Assembly: GCF_900119085.1 (NCBI RefSeq)
Contig: NZ_FPIQ01000004.1
Coordinates: 1 to 64,000 of the forward strand
From: Nitrosovibrio sp. Nv17
Lineage (GTDB): Bacteria; Pseudomonadota; Gammaproteobacteria; Burkholderiales; Nitrosomonadaceae
Direction: 5' to 3'
Length of the DNA stretch: 64,000 bases
The notes below the pieces were generated by a model, which saw only the letters and a program-made list of their open reading frames with translations, did not search any database and had not been told where the DNA came from. A program made the translations under genes and the position numbers. Shown here in pieces: positions 48,178 to 58,765 of this stretch (the first letter of the stretch is position 1; the number at the start of each line of letters is the position of its first letter).

Positions 48178-50253
48178 TCACCTTCTACCACGCAGCCAGC
48201 CGATGATCAATCCGCTCATCAGCAGACCCAGCGGCAGGATGGCGAGAAGCGTTGCCGAGATGACGGCGAGCGTGGGCTCGTCGAACGCCAGGCCGGCGTC
48301 GAGCACGCTGCGCAGCTGGATGGTCATGAGATCCTCGTCCTCGGTGAGCCAGTTGACGAGATTGATGCCGAAGTCCAGGTTGCCGCCGTAGCCCAGGTAG
48401 GTGTTGGTGAGGAAGTGCCCGCTGCCGACGACGGCGACGCGCTGCTCCCGATCCTGCAGGATGCGGGTCAGGGCGACGGCGACGTTCACGGGACCCGGCA
48501 CGTCGTAGGCTGCGTCGAAGGCCATGGCGGCATCGGCGTCGCCGGTTTCCACCCAGCCCTGGTGTGCCGCCTCGACCAGCGGCACGCTGCGCCAGGTTTC
48601 GTTCTCGTCGACGATCACCTGGCGGGCGAAGGGGAACATGGTGGTATCGCCGAAATCCCGCGTGACCGGATGCCGGCCATAACCGATACCCAGCGCGACC
48701 GTCATGGGGAGCTTCAGGTCCCGTGCCCGGGGGTCGGCCACCACGCCCGGCATGAGTGTCAGTTCCAGTTTCTCGGCGAGCGGCTGCAGGCCGTGCAGCG
48801 GGCCCGCGTCCACCAGCCACAGCAGGTTGCCGCCCGCGTCGAGGTAGGCCAGCAGCCTGTCGACTTCCCCTTCCCGCAATTCGATGCGGGGCGACGCGAT
48901 GACGAGCAGATCGAAACCGGCCGGCGTACCGGCGGTGGCGGCGAGGTTGAAGGTCTCGACCGTGTATCCCCTCGCTGCCAGCCGGCTGCCGAACGCACCC
49001 ATGTCGTGACCCGCCATGCCGTCCGGCCTGCGCTCGCCGTGGCCGCCGAGCAGGGCGACCACCCGTTCGCCGGGGCGTGCCAGGCGCATCAGCAGATGGG
49101 TGAGCGCCGGCTCGTTGAACTGGTCCAGGCGCTCGTGGCGATCCCTGAAAGAGACCACCATTTCCACCGGGGCCTGGATGCCCGCCTTGCGGGCGTGGTC
49201 GGGATGCTCTGCGGGATCGACGAACGTGACGTTGAAATCGGGCTTGGCACGCTGGTAGCGCGCCAGGAATTCGCGGACGATGCGGCGTACGTCCCTTGCC
49301 TGCGCATCCTGCGGCGCAGCATAGACGACCGCTTCCAGAGGGCCGTGCATGTTCTCCAGCACCGTCACGCTGGCCTGGCTCAGGCTATTGCGCCCGTTCT
49401 GGCTGATATCCCACTGGGTGCGGGTCTCGCGTGCGAGATAGCCCAGCGATGCCGCCACCAAGATCGCCAGCAGCGCCAGCATCCCGTGCCGCAGCGCGCG
49501 GCCGGCGCCGTCATGCAATCCTTCGCCGCCCAGGCGGTGAGACGACAGCGTCAGAAAAACCACGACGAACAACGTGAGGTAGGCCAGGCTGAAGCTGTCG
49601 ATCAGGCCGCGATTGAAATGCTCGTAGTGCGCCAACAGGGAGAGGTCGCGAGCGAGGCCGAGATTGCCGCTTTCTCCCGGCGTGTCGAGCATCCACAATA
49701 TCAGCAGGAGTCCCAGCGTGGCCGCCGCCGCGGTCGCCGGGCGGGTGCCGAGGCAGGAAAGATAGAGCCCGAGGGAGGCAAAGCAGGCGGCGACCAGGAA
49801 CAGCCCGGCCGCATTGCCCAGCACCAGGCCGAGGTCCAGTCTTCCGCCCGCCAGGAGGCAAGCCGGGAGCGCGGTCGCCAGCACGATCATTACGCACAGG
49901 AACGTCATCAGGCCGAGGAATTTTCCCAGCACGATATCCCTCGCCGCCACGGGCGCCGACACCAGCAGGGCCAGGGTGCGGTTGTGCCGCTCTCCGGCGA
50001 TGAGGCGCGCGCTCATGAGGGGTGTGGCCATGAGCAGCATCACCGCGGCCATGGCGAACACCGGCGCGACGATCGCTTCCGTCGCGCCCGGCGCGTTGGC
50101 GATCATCGCCAGCTGCGGCTGGATGTGCAGGAAGGAATCGAGGCGTGCCAGGAAGCTCCACGCCAATACCCAGTGAACCAGTGCAAGCAGTATCCAGGCG
50201 AGCGGCGAGCCGAACAGACTCACCAGTTCCTTGCGGGCGATGAGCTGGATCAT
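48178..50253 (-). CDS. Gld-type ABC exporter: fused GldF permease and GldG-like protein
   Basis: A 691-residue membrane protein. Residues 1-240 have the six-helix ABC-2 permease pattern of GldF ([13 protein letters not shown]). The remainder has a helix, then a large soluble GldG-like region (about 290-650), and a final membrane helix before GRR. GldF and GldG are usually separate proteins; here they are one chain. It overlaps the ATPase gene by four bases. In gliding Bacteroidetes GldAFG is linked to motility, but proteobacterial copies are uncharacterised exporters. Confidence 0.85.
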   Translation of the reverse strand: MIQLIARKELVSLFGSPLAWILLALVHWVLAWSFLARLDSFLHIQPQLAMIANAPGATEAIVAPVFAMAAVMLLMATPLMSARLIAGERHNRTLALLVSAPVAARDIVLGKFLGLMTFLCVMIVLATALPACLLAGGRLDLGLVLGNAAGLFLVAACFASLGLYLSCLGTRPATAAAATLGLLLILWMLDTPGESGNLGLARDLSLLAHYEHFNRGLIDSFSLAYLTLFVVVFLTLSSHRLGGEGLHDGAGRALRHGMLALLAILVAASLGYLARETRTQWDISQNGRNSLSQASVTVLENMHGPLEAVVYAAPQDAQARDVRRIVREFLARYQRAKPDFNVTFVDPAEHPDHARKAGIQAPVEMVVSFRDRHERLDQFNEPALTHLLMRLARPGERVVALLGGHGERRPDGMAGHDMGAFGSRLAARGYTVETFNLAATAGTPAGFDLLVIASPRIELREGEVDRLLAYLDAGGNLLWLVDAGPLHGLQPLAEKLELTLMPGVVADPRARDLKLPMTVALGIGYGRHPVTRDFGDTTMFPFARQVIVDENETWRSVPLVEAAHQGWVETGDADAAMAFDAAYDVPGPVNVAVALTRILQDREQRVAVVGSGHFLTNTYLGYGGNLDFGINLVNWLTEDEDLMTIQLRSVLDAGLAFDEPTLAVISATLLAILPLGLLMSGLIIGWLRGRR

Positions 50254-51017
50254 GAGAGGGCCGCGGGCTCATCCGCCGCGTCTTCGGTATCGCCCCCACC
50301 TGTGGTGGCCTGCATGAACAGCGCTTCCAGGCTCAGTCCCCGCCGGCGAAGGCCGGCCAGGGTATCCTGGTGTACCATGCTTCCCCGATGCATGATCTGC
50401 ACGCGGTCGCAGACGCTTTCCACTTCCGCCAGCAGGTGGGTCGAGAGGATGACGCCGTGGCGCGTGCCCAGTTCGCGGATGAGCGCGCGCATCGTCCGTA
50501 TCTGGGCGGGATCCAGGCCGACCGTGGGTTCGTCGAGTACGATCACGTCCGGTTCGTGCAGGATCGCCTGGGCAATGCCCAGGCGCTGCCGGTAGCCTTG
50601 CGACAGGGCCCCGATCAGGCGTCTGCCGGTGCCTTCCAGGCCGCATTTCCGCATGACCCTGTCGAGTGCCGCGGGAATGGCCGCGGCCGGGACGCGGCGC
50701 AGACCGGCCGCGAACCGCAGGTACTCGCCGACCGCCAGTTCCGGATAGAGCGGTGGCACGTCAGGGAGGTAACCGAGGTGCGCCTTGGCTTCGAGCGGCC
50801 TGTCCCGCAGATCGATGCCGCAGATCTCGACGCTGCCCGAACCGGGCGCGAGATTGCCGGTGAGCATGCGCATCAGCGTGGTCTTGCCGGCACCGTTGGG
50901 GCCCAGGAGCCCGAGGACTTCCCCCTGCGCGAGCACCAGGCTGACACCGCGCACGGCGCTGCATGCGCCGAAGTCGCGCACGAGATTCGTGGCGAGCAGG
51001 GCTGGCGTCCTCGTCAT
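50250..51017 (-). CDS. ABC transporter ATPase (GldA-like)
   Basis: A 255-residue ABC ATPase: Walker A GPNGAGKTT, signature LSQGYRQR, Walker B VIVLDEP and the H-loop STHLLAEV. It powers the fused GldF/GldG protein whose start overlaps its stop. The substrate is unknown. It is divergent from the TPR-lolB-ispE operon across about 196 bases. Confidence 0.92.
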   Translation of the reverse strand: MTRTPALLATNLVRDFGACSAVRGVSLVLAQGEVLGLLGPNGAGKTTLMRMLTGNLAPGSGSVEICGIDLRDRPLEAKAHLGYLPDVPPLYPELAVGEYLRFAAGLRRVPAAAIPAALDRVMRKCGLEGTGRRLIGALSQGYRQRLGIAQAILHEPDVIVLDEPTVGLDPAQIRTMRALIRELGTRHGVILSTHLLAEVESVCDRVQIMHRGSMVHQDTLAGLRRRGLSLEALFMQATTGGGDTEDAADEPAALS

Positions 51018-51213
51018 CGGAAGATCCGGAACTTTGAATCGGCCCGATTGCCATAAGTCATGGTGATCCCGCTGTCTTCATCGGTCGGCGCGCACGCGCG
51101 AGAAGCGTAAAATGTACCCAGCAGTCCGACAGCCTGCTAGTATGTGGGCTTGTATCCCGGCCCGCCTGGTTCCATGCTTCCTATCGCCATATTTTTTTCG
51201 AATCCCATTCTCC

Positions 51214-52935
51214 ATGAATTTTAGAACGCCCGGCAGATTCCTGCCGCTGCTCTTTCTTGCCGCCTGTGCGCAGATGCCGGGGAAATCCGCCGTGGTGGCG
51301 GGCAAGCCGGCGCCACGGGCCAGCGCGGGCGTGACCAGCCTGCCCAACCGGGATCTGACCCCGCCCCTGCTGTTCGACTTCCTGCTGGGGGAGACGGCGC
51401 TGCAGCGAGGCGACCAGGATGTCGCCACGCGCACCTACCTGAAGCTGGCGCAGGAAACCCGCGATCCGCGCGTGGCCCAGCGCGCTACCGAAATCGCGCT
51501 GCATTCGCGGTTGGCCGCCCCCGCCTTCGAGGCCGCGAAACTGTGGACGGAGCTCGATCCGGATTCGGTGCCTGCCCGCCAGGCCATCGCGGCGCTGCTG
51601 GTGAATACCGGCAGGCTGGACGAGGCGCGTCCGTATCTTGAACAACTGCTGGCTTCCGAAGGCACCAAGGTCGACGAAGCCTTCATGCAGCTGAACAATC
51701 TGCTGGGGCGCAACCCGAACAAGTATGCGGTATTCGAGCTGGTGCGCCAGCTTGCCCAGCCTTACGAGGCTCTGCCGGAGGCGCACTTCGCCCTGTCCCA
51801 GGCCGCCTGGTTCGCCAGCGATTTCGATACCGCGCTGAGCGAGATGAAGCAGGCGCTCGCGTTGCGTCCGGAGTGGGAGGCGGCCGCGATCTACCAGGGC
51901 AGGATCCTGGCGCGCACTTCCCATGTCGATGCGATGGATTTCTACAAGAGCTATCTGGACAGCTATCCCCGCGCCAACGATACGCGCCTCACCTATGCGC
52001 GCCTGCTGCTGATGGAAAAGAAATATGGGGAAGCCCGCGAGCAATTCGAAAGGCTGCTGGCCGAAAACCCGGGCAATGCCGAGGTGGCCCTGGCGGTGGG
52101 CCTGCTGTCCATGGAATTGCGCGAATACGACATCGCCGAATCGAATTTCAAGAAGGCGCTGGAGCTGGAATACAAGGATCCGGGGCTGATACGCTTTCAT
52201 ATCGGCGGCATTTACGAAAAGACGCAGCGCTTCGACGAGGCGATGGAGTGGTACCGTTCCGTCACGGACGGGACGCAGTACATCCCGGCGCAGGTACGGT
52301 ACGCCATGCTGCTGACGAAGCAGGGCAGGATGGAAGAGGCGCGCGAGCACCTGCACAAACTCCCCGTCGCGACCGAGCAGCAGCGTGCCCAGCTGATCAT
52401 CGCCGAGGCACAGCTCCTGCGGGAGACGGGCGCCCACCGGAAGGTGTACGAGCTGCTGAGCAATGGCCTTAAACAGCTGCCGGATCATGTCGATCTGCTC
52501 TACGACCGGGCGCTGGCGGCGGAGAAGATCGGCAAGCCCGACATCATGGAAAAGGATCTGCGCAAGCTCATCCAGCTGAAGCCCGATCACGCCCATGCCT
52601 ACAATGCCCTGGGCTATGGCCTGGTCGAGCGCAACGACCGCCTCCCGGAAGCGCTGGAGCTGATAGAAAAAGCCGTCACGCTGTCTCCCAACGATCCGTA
52701 CATCATGGACAGCCTGGGCTGGGCGCACTACCGCATGGGCAATCTCAACCAGGGGCTCAGCTACCTGAGGCAGGCCTTCGGCATGAATCCCGATCCCGAG
52801 ATCGCCGCGCACCTGGGCGAGGTGCTCTGGGTGCAGGGGATAGAGGATGAAGCCAGGGAGGTCTGGAAAAACTCGCTCGAGAACAATCCCGGCAATGAAA
52901 CCCTGATCGGCACCATGAAGAAATTCATGAAGTAG
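51214..52935 (+). CDS. TPR-repeat lipoprotein upstream of lolB
   Basis: A 573-residue predicted lipoprotein (lipobox FLAAC) almost wholly built of tetratricopeptide repeats. ATG 51214 is chosen because the signal starts there; the frame is open further upstream. It lies 6 bases before lolB. Genes of this type are often found next to lolB-ispE in beta- and gammaproteobacteria and are presumed envelope scaffolds. Exact partner unknown. Confidence 0.85.
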   Translation: MNFRTPGRFLPLLFLAACAQMPGKSAVVAGKPAPRASAGVTSLPNRDLTPPLLFDFLLGETALQRGDQDVATRTYLKLAQETRDPRVAQRATEIALHSRLAAPAFEAAKLWTELDPDSVPARQAIAALLVNTGRLDEARPYLEQLLASEGTKVDEAFMQLNNLLGRNPNKYAVFELVRQLAQPYEALPEAHFALSQAAWFASDFDTALSEMKQALALRPEWEAAAIYQGRILARTSHVDAMDFYKSYLDSYPRANDTRLTYARLLLMEKKYGEAREQFERLLAENPGNAEVALAVGLLSMELREYDIAESNFKKALELEYKDPGLIRFHIGGIYEKTQRFDEAMEWYRSVTDGTQYIPAQVRYAMLLTKQGRMEEAREHLHKLPVATEQQRAQLIIAEAQLLRETGAHRKVYELLSNGLKQLPDHVDLLYDRALAAEKIGKPDIMEKDLRKLIQLKPDHAHAYNALGYGLVERNDRLPEALELIEKAVTLSPNDPYIMDSLGWAHYRMGNLNQGLSYLRQAFGMNPDPEIAAHLGEVLWVQGIEDEAREVWKNSLENNPGNETLIGTMKKFMK

Positions 52936-52941
52936 GCGCGG

Positions 52942-53622
52942 ATGACGGACATTGCCGGCATCGTGCCGGTTCCGCCCGCATCCCGCCGGATCTCCTCGTG
53001 GCTGGGGCTGATCGCGTGCGCGGGGATGCTCTCTGCCGCCTGCACCGGGCCGGCGCACAGGCAGGCCGCCGTCAGCACCGTCGTCATCGAGCCGGTGGCG
53101 GGTGCCTCGGCGCCGGATCCGAACGTCTTCAGGCTGGCGGGGCGGGCGTCGGTGGACAGCGAGGATGGGGATTTCTCCGGCGGTGTCCAGTGGCACCACG
53201 CCGGCGCGGGCGACGAAATCCTGCTGCTTTCGCCGCTGGGGCAGGCCGTGGCGCGGATACGGCAGGATAGCGCGGGAGTGTCGCTGACGACCGCGTCGGA
53301 CGAGACCTTCCATGCGCCCGATGCGGAAACCCTGACACAGGAGGTGCTGGGCTGGCGCCTGCCGCTGGCGGGCCTGCTGTACTGGGTGCAGGGCGTGCAC
53401 GCGCCGGTGTCGGCGGCAGAGGTGGACAGCGATGCGCAGGGCACCGTCGTGGCCATCCGTCAGGATGGATGGGAAATCGACTACATGCGCTATTTTCCTG
53501 CCGCTGAGGCACAGGACGGGAAGGCGCGGCTGTCTTCCGCCCGCCCGAAGCTGCTGGTGCTCAGGCGCCCCGGTCTGCGGATGAAGCTGGTCATAGATAG
53601 CTGGGACGCGGGCGAGCGATGA
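52942..53622 (+). CDS. lolB: Outer-membrane lipoprotein insertase LolB
   Basis: A 226-residue lipoprotein (lipobox LSAAC after an N-terminal extension of about 20 residues) of the LolB fold. The core GRASVDSEDGDFSGGVQWHHAG and TLTQEVLGWRLPLAGLLYWVQG is typical. LolB receives lipoproteins from LolA and inserts them in the outer membrane. It overlaps ispE by four bases. Confidence 0.92.
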   Translation: MTDIAGIVPVPPASRRISSWLGLIACAGMLSAACTGPAHRQAAVSTVVIEPVAGASAPDPNVFRLAGRASVDSEDGDFSGGVQWHHAGAGDEILLLSPLGQAVARIRQDSAGVSLTTASDETFHAPDAETLTQEVLGWRLPLAGLLYWVQGVHAPVSAAEVDSDAQGTVVAIRQDGWEIDYMRYFPAAEAQDGKARLSSARPKLLVLRRPGLRMKLVIDSWDAGER

Positions 53623-54482
53623 GCCGCGCGCGCAAGACCGAACTCGCCTGCCTCGCGCCCGCCAAGCTCAACCTGTTCCTGCACGTGGTCGGGCGCAGGG
53701 CGGACGGCTACCATCTCCTGCAGACGGTATTCCGTTTCGTGGATTTTTGCGATCGTCTCACCTTGACCCTGCGGGAGGATGGCCTCATCAGGCTCGTGGT
53801 ACCGACACCGGGCGTGCCGGCGGAGCAGGATTTGTGCGTGCGTGCCGCGAGGCGGCTGCAGGCGGCGAGCAGCACCGCGCTGGGGGCGGACATCGCACTG
53901 GAAAAACGCATCCCGATGGGAGGCGGGCTGGGGGGCGGCAGCTCCGATGCCGCGGCGACGCTGCTGGGGCTGAATCGCCTGTGGGGCACACGCTGGAGCC
54001 GGCATCGCCTGCAGGCGCTGGGGCTCGAGCTGGGCGCGGACGTTCCGGTATTCATCTTCGGCGAGAACGCCTTCGCCGAAGGGGTGGGCGAGGAGCTCTC
54101 GCCCATCCGGCTGGAACCCGCATGGTACCTGATTCTGACGCCCCCCGTGCACGTGTCGACGCCGCGGGTGTTCGCCAGTAAGGAATTGACACGAAACACG
54201 ATTCCCATCAAAATACCGCCCTTTTCGGTCGAGCATGGACGCAACGACCTGGAGCCGGTGGTGTGCAGCGAATATCCGGAGGTTGCGCGGCATCTGGAGT
54301 GGCTCGGGCGATTCGGGAAGCACGCCCGGAAAGTGGCGATGACGGGGTCGGGCGCTTGTGTATTCGCAGAGTTTTCGACGGAATCCGCGGCACGGGCGGC
54401 ATGGGCGCAGATTCCGGCGGACATGACGGGTTTCGTGGCGCGAGGGCTGGAACGTCATCCCATGCACGCTTTTTTGGAGTAG
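53619..54482 (+). CDS. ispE: 4-diphosphocytidyl-2-C-methyl-D-erythritol kinase
   Basis: A 287-residue GHMP kinase of the non-mevalonate isoprenoid route. The N-terminal APAKLNLFLHVVGRRADGYH and the ATP loop PMGGGLGGGSSDAAA are clear. It also feeds hopanoid synthesis. ATG 53619 overlaps the lolB stop. tRNA-Gln follows after 6 bases. Confidence 0.97.
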   Translation: MSRARKTELACLAPAKLNLFLHVVGRRADGYHLLQTVFRFVDFCDRLTLTLREDGLIRLVVPTPGVPAEQDLCVRAARRLQAASSTALGADIALEKRIPMGGGLGGGSSDAAATLLGLNRLWGTRWSRHRLQALGLELGADVPVFIFGENAFAEGVGEELSPIRLEPAWYLILTPPVHVSTPRVFASKELTRNTIPIKIPPFSVEHGRNDLEPVVCSEYPEVARHLEWLGRFGKHARKVAMTGSGACVFAEFSTESAARAAWAQIPADMTGFVARGLERHPMHAFLE

Positions 54483-54488
54483 CAGACT

Positions 54489-54563
54489 TGGGGAGTCGCC
54501 AAGTGGTAAGGCACCGGATTTTGATTCCGGCATTCGTAGGTTCGATCCCTACCTCCCCAGCCA
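54489..54563 (+). tRNA. tRNA-Gln (anticodon TTG)
   Basis: It folds as a complete cloverleaf. The acceptor stem TGGGGAG pairs with CTCCCCA, the discriminator is G, and CCA is encoded at 54561-54563. The anticodon stem is CCGGA/TCCGG with loop TTTTGAT, giving anticodon TTG at 54521-54523. The T arm has TTCGATC. It sits between ispE and prs, a conserved spot. Confidence 0.96.
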
Positions 54564-54631
54564 GGTTTCGGCAGCCCCGGGCGCGAGCCATGCGGGGGCT
54601 GCCGGGAGCCCTCTGACGGTCATCCTATCCC

Positions 54632-55582
54632 ATGTCCTACGACAGCCTGATGGTCTTCACCGGCAACGCCAATCCCAAGCTGGCGCAGGAGGTGGTGCGG
54701 CATCTCAACATCCACGTGGGGCGCGCCACGGTGGGCCGCTTCAGCGACGGCGAGGTGATGGTGGAGATCCTCGAGAATGTCCGTGGCAAGGACGTGTTCG
54801 TGCTGCAATCCACCTGCATGCCCACCAATGACACGCTGATGGAACTGCTGGTGCTGGTGGATGCGCTGAAGCGGGCTTCCGCCAGCCGCATCACCGCGGC
54901 GATTCCCTACTTCGGCTATGCCCGCCAGGACCGGCGGCCGCGTTCGGTGCGGGTGCCCATCACCGCCAAGGTGGTGGCGAACATGCTGACCACGGTCGGC
55001 ATCGATCGCCTGCTGACCATGGATCTGCACTCGGACCAGATCCAGGGATTCTTCGACATCCCCGTGGACAACATCTACAGCATGCCGATCCTGCTGGGGG
55101 ATTTGTGGAAGAGCGACTACCGGGACCTGGTGGTGGTATCGCCCGACGTGGGGGGCGTGGTGCGCGCCCGGCAGATGGCGAAGCGCCTCGAATGCGACCT
55201 GGCGATCATCGACAAGCGCCGCCCGAAGTTCAACGTCGCCAAGGTGATGAACATCATCGGCGAAGTGGAGGGACGCACCTGCGTCATCATGGACGACATG
55301 GTGGATACCGCCAACACCCTGTGCGAGGCGGCCCGCGCGCTGAAGGAAGAGGGCGCGGAAAGCGTGCTGGCCTACTGTACGCACGCGGTACTCTCCGGCA
55401 AGGCGGTGGAACGCATCGCCGGTTCCGCGCTCGACAAGCTGGTGGTGACCGACACCATTCCGCTGCGCGAAGACGCCCGGGGCTGCGATCGCATCCACCA
55501 GCTGAGCGTGGCGAGCCTGCTGGCGGAAACGATGCTGAGAATCAGCAACGAGGACTCGGTGAGTTCGCTGTTCATGGAGTAG
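54632..55582 (+). CDS. prs: Ribose-phosphate pyrophosphokinase
   Basis: A 316-residue enzyme making PRPP from ribose-5-phosphate and ATP. The PRPP-binding motif [12 protein letters not shown] and the flexible catalytic loop YARQDRR are intact, as are the regulatory residues of class I enzymes. It is part of the ispE-tRNA-prs-rplY-pth-ychF series. Confidence 0.97.
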   Translation: MSYDSLMVFTGNANPKLAQEVVRHLNIHVGRATVGRFSDGEVMVEILENVRGKDVFVLQSTCMPTNDTLMELLVLVDALKRASASRITAAIPYFGYARQDRRPRSVRVPITAKVVANMLTTVGIDRLLTMDLHSDQIQGFFDIPVDNIYSMPILLGDLWKSDYRDLVVVSPDVGGVVRARQMAKRLECDLAIIDKRRPKFNVAKVMNIIGEVEGRTCVIMDDMVDTANTLCEAARALKEEGAESVLAYCTHAVLSGKAVERIAGSALDKLVVTDTIPLREDARGCDRIHQLSVASLLAETMLRISNEDSVSSLFME

Positions 55583-55636
55583 GGTTTTTAACCGGAGCCG
55601 TCTGGTCGCGGAGGCTCCTCATCCTGGAGAAAAAAG

Positions 55637-56320
55637 ATGCAACTGGAAATCAGCGTCAGCAAGCGTACGCTGCAGGGCAAGGGTGCGAGCCGCCGCCTGC
55701 GCGTGGCCGGCAAGGTGCCGGGCGTCATATACGGCGGGGAGGGTCCGGCCCAGTCCATCGAACTGGATCACAACGCCCTGTTCCACAAACTCAAGCTGGA
55801 TGCGTTCCATGCCTCCATCCTTTCCCTGAGCCTGGATGGCGAAAGGGAGCAGGTGCTGCTGCGCGACATCCAGATGCATCCGTTCAAGCAGCAGGTGCTG
55901 CACGTCGACTTCCAGCGCATCGACCGCAACAAGAAGATACACGTGAAGGTTCCCCTGCACTTCATCAACGGCGACATCGCGCCGGGCGTGAAGCTGTCGG
56001 GGGGCATCGTCAGCCATGTCCTCACCGAGCTCGACGTCTCGTGTCTGCCCAAGGACCTGCCCGAGTCGATCACCGTCGATCTCTCCGAACTCGTGGCCGG
56101 CAGCACGGTGCACCTGAGCGCTCTCCAGTTGCCCGAGGGCGTGGAGATTCCCAGCCTGGCCAAGGGTGAGGACCTGCCGGTCGCCACCATCGTCATCCCG
56201 CGCGGCGTCGCCGCCGAGGACGCCGCCGAGGCGGCTGCCGCGGAGGCCCAGTCGGCTGCGGCGGCGCAGAAGAAGGAAGCCGGCGCAAAGGACGACAAGA
56301 AGGATTCCGGGAAGAAATAA
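55637..56320 (+). CDS. rplY: 50S ribosomal protein L25 with CTC domain
   Basis: A 227-residue bL25 of the long (TL5/CTC) type. Residues 1-95 form the 5S rRNA-binding domain ([21 protein letters not shown]), followed by the CTC extension and an Ala/Lys-rich tail. The longer form is normal outside enterics. The ribosome site GGAG precedes ATG 55637. Confidence 0.95.
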   Translation: MQLEISVSKRTLQGKGASRRLRVAGKVPGVIYGGEGPAQSIELDHNALFHKLKLDAFHASILSLSLDGEREQVLLRDIQMHPFKQQVLHVDFQRIDRNKKIHVKVPLHFINGDIAPGVKLSGGIVSHVLTELDVSCLPKDLPESITVDLSELVAGSTVHLSALQLPEGVEIPSLAKGEDLPVATIVIPRGVAAEDAAEAAAAEAQSAAAAQKKEAGAKDDKKDSGKK

Positions 56321-56339
56321 TCCCGGCAGTCTTCCAAGC

Positions 56340-56375
56340 GGCCCGCTGGCGCAGCGCGCTTCCGGCGGGCCTTTT
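56340..56375 (+). terminator. Rho-independent terminator after rplY
   Basis: GGCCCGC (56340-56346) pairs with GCGGGCC (56365-56371), with an inner CGC/GCG helper stem, followed by TTTT. It lies 20 bases after the rplY stop. Confidence 0.8.
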
Positions 56376-56412
56376 CATTGGTTCATCGTGGAATAGCGTG
56401 GAGCGAATCAGT

Positions 56413-56472
56413 GGATGAGTGGAGCGCAGCGCAACCCATCACATCCTGGAGAACGGGGCTGCGATGGGTTGC
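56413..56472. repeat. REP-like palindromic element
   Basis: GCAACCCATC (56431-56440) and GATGGGTTGC (56463-56472) form a perfect 10-bp inverted repeat. The sequence GAGCGCAGCG...AACCCATC resembles widely scattered REP-type palindromes built on ATGGGTT/AACCCAT. It is in the rplY-pth gap. Confidence 0.6.
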
Positions 56473-56611
56473 ATTTCATTTGGCCCATCCTGTCTGGTTT
56501 GTGGATCTCACGACCAGGAGTACGCCTTCCTGACAATCCGTGCCGCTTTTCCCGGCAATCTTCGATGAATCTTTTTATTACCCATATGCCCATTGCGGCA
56601 TCGCATCCTCG

Positions 56612-57181
56612 ATGAAACTCGTCGTCGGCCTCGGCAATCCGGGCAGGGAGTACGCCGCCACCCGTCACAATGCCGGCGCCTGGTGGGTGGCGCGTCTGGC
56701 GGAGCGACTGCGGGTTACGTTGAACGCCGAGGCGAAGTTCCATGGCCTGTGTGCGCGCGTGAGCCAGAATGACGCAGAGGTGTGGCTGCTCAATCCGCAG
56801 ACCTACATGAACGCCAGCGGCAAGGCCGTGGCGGCACTGTGCCGCTTCTACAGGATCGACCCCGACGAGGTGCTGGTGGTGCACGACGAGCTGGATCTGC
56901 CGCCCGGTGCTGCGAAGCTGAAGCTGGGCGGCGGGCTGGGTGGGCATAATGGCCTGAAGGACATCGCCGCCCGGCTCGGCACGCAGGACTTCTGGCGCCT
57001 GCGCATCGGCATCGGCCACCCGGGGGATCGGGACGCCGTGGTGGGCTACGTACTGCAGCCGCCGCACAAGGACGAGGGGGCGCTCATCGACGAGGCGATC
57101 GGCCGCAGCCTGGAGACCTGGCCGCTCCTCGCGCAGGGCGACTGCCAGGCGGCCATGCTGAAGCTGCATACCAGGATATAA
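56612..57181 (+). CDS. pth: Peptidyl-tRNA hydrolase
   Basis: A 189-residue enzyme freeing tRNA from peptidyl-tRNA that dropped off the ribosome. The motifs VGLGNPG, the catalytic His19 (TRHNAG), HDELDLP and [10 protein letters not shown] are intact. ATG 56612 ([11 protein letters not shown]) is the family start; the upstream extension is rejected. Confidence 0.96.
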   Translation: MKLVVGLGNPGREYAATRHNAGAWWVARLAERLRVTLNAEAKFHGLCARVSQNDAEVWLLNPQTYMNASGKAVAALCRFYRIDPDEVLVVHDELDLPPGAAKLKLGGGLGGHNGLKDIAARLGTQDFWRLRIGIGHPGDRDAVVGYVLQPPHKDEGALIDEAIGRSLETWPLLAQGDCQAAMLKLHTRI

Positions 57182-57207
57182 CGGACAACCACGGGCGGAG
57201 AGACATC

Positions 57208-58299
57208 ATGAGCCTCAAGTGTGGAATCGTCGGCCTGCCCAACGTGGGCAAGTCCACCCTGTTCAACGCTCTGACCAAGGCGGGCATCTCGGCCGAGAAC
57301 TATCCCTTCTGCACCATCGAGCCGAACGTCGGCATCGTGGAGGTGCCCGACCCGCGCCTTGCCGCGCTCAGCGCCATCGTCAACCCCCAGAAGGTGCAGC
57401 CCGCCATCGTCGAGTTCGTGGACATCGCCGGCCTGGTCGCGGGCGCCTCCAGGGGAGAAGGGCTGGGCAACCAGTTCCTCGCCAACATCCGCGAGACCGA
57501 TGGCATCGTCAACATGGTGCGCTGCTTCATCGACGACAACGTCGTCCACGTGGGCGGCCGGGTGGATCCCGTTTCCGACATCGAGACCATCCAGACCGAA
57601 CTCGCCTTGGCCGACCTTGCGACGGTGGAGAAGGCCCTGCAGCGCGAGACCAAGCTCGCCCGGTCGGGCAGCAAGGAAGCCATCCGGCTCGTGGCGCTGC
57701 TGGAGGCGGTGCATGCCCACCTCGACCAGGGCCGGCCCGCCAGGAGCCTGGGGCTGGATGCGGAGCAGCGGCAGCTGCTGAAGCCGCTGTGCCTGCTCAC
57801 CGCCAAGCCGGCCATCTACGTGGCCAACGTCGACGAGCAGGGGTTCGCCGACAACCCGCTGCTGGCACAGGTCGAGGCGTACGCCGCGCGGGAGGGCGCG
57901 CCGGTGGTGCCCATCTGCGCCGCCCTGGAGGCGGAGATCGCGGACATGCCGGACGAGGACAAGCAGGTCTTCCTGGCCGACATGGGCCTGACCGAGCCGG
58001 GGCTGAACCGGCTGATCCGCGCCGCCTACGAACTGCTGGGGCTGCAGACCTACTTCACCGCCGGGGTGAAGGAAGTGCGCGCCTGGACCATCTCCCGCGG
58101 CGACACCGCCCCCCGCGCCGCCGCGGCGATCCACACCGATTTCGAGAAGGGCTTCATCCGCGCCGAGGTCATCGCCTACGACGACTTCATCGCCTGCGAG
58201 GGCGAGCAGCGTGCCAAGGAGGCCGGGAAGATGCGGCTGGAAGGCAAGGAGTACGTGGTCAGGGACGGCGATGTGATGCACTTCCGGTTCAACGTCTGA
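57208..58299 (+). CDS. ychF: Redox-regulated ATPase/GTPase YchF (Obg-like)
   Basis: A 363-residue P-loop protein of the Obg family that prefers ATP. It has the P-loop GLPNVGKST, the NVDE motif in place of NKxD, and a C-terminal TGS domain. The GGRV and coiled-coil middle section is typical. It is the last gene of the core cluster before the defence island. Confidence 0.96.
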   Translation: MSLKCGIVGLPNVGKSTLFNALTKAGISAENYPFCTIEPNVGIVEVPDPRLAALSAIVNPQKVQPAIVEFVDIAGLVAGASRGEGLGNQFLANIRETDGIVNMVRCFIDDNVVHVGGRVDPVSDIETIQTELALADLATVEKALQRETKLARSGSKEAIRLVALLEAVHAHLDQGRPARSLGLDAEQRQLLKPLCLLTAKPAIYVANVDEQGFADNPLLAQVEAYAAREGAPVVPICAALEAEIADMPDEDKQVFLADMGLTEPGLNRLIRAAYELLGLQTYFTAGVKEVRAWTISRGDTAPRAAAAIHTDFEKGFIRAEVIAYDDFIACEGEQRAKEAGKMRLEGKEYVVRDGDVMHFRFNV

Positions 58300-58444
58300 T
58301 CGCGTTTCTTTCCTCAAGGTCGTGCGTCCTACGCTGGATCGTGGGAAGAGGGTAGGCAAGCGATGCCAATGAGGTATTTTCCACGACAATACCCCATTCA
58401 AGAGCTATGATTGCCCCATTTAGACAGCCTGGATTTACACTTCC

Positions 58445-58741
58445 ATGCGCTCGCTCACAGCCGAGTACCTTGCCGCACTTCGCTTCGATGACACCCGGGT
58501 TGCCACGCTGCGTTCGCTGGGCGAGTACCATGGCAAGCAGCAGCTCTCCACCACGCAATCACCCGAAGCCCTCAAGGGCCAGCGTCAGGTCGCGGTGGTT
58601 GAGTCCACCGAGTTGTCCAACCGGCTGGAAGGCATTGCCGTTGCGCCATCGCGGTTGAAGTCCCTGGTCATCTGCAACGCAACGCTCAAGAGTCGCCCGG
58701 GGCAGAAAATTGCAGGTTACCGCGATGCCTTGGCGCGATGA
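58445..58741 (+). pseudogene. Truncated Fic protein, N-terminal part
   Basis: A 98-codon frame that reads as the N-terminal domain of a Fic AMP-transferase (AEYLAALRFDD, LGEYHGKQQL), including the inhibitory-helix motif STELSNRLEG. It stops at KIAGYRDALAR, just where the Fic core with HxFxDGNGR should follow. The catalytic core is absent. The matching C-terminal part is found at 59913-60282. It is probably not functional as an AMP-transferase; a residual role as an inhibitory peptide is not excluded. Confidence 0.75.
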
Positions 58742-58765
58742 ACCTGTGGGTGGGAGGATTGGGCC

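Noticed and set aside
47635-50595. A 986-codon plus-strand frame opposite mutM and the Gld genes
   Set aside because: Antisense to three well-supported genes, with His/Gln/Arg-rich shadow composition.
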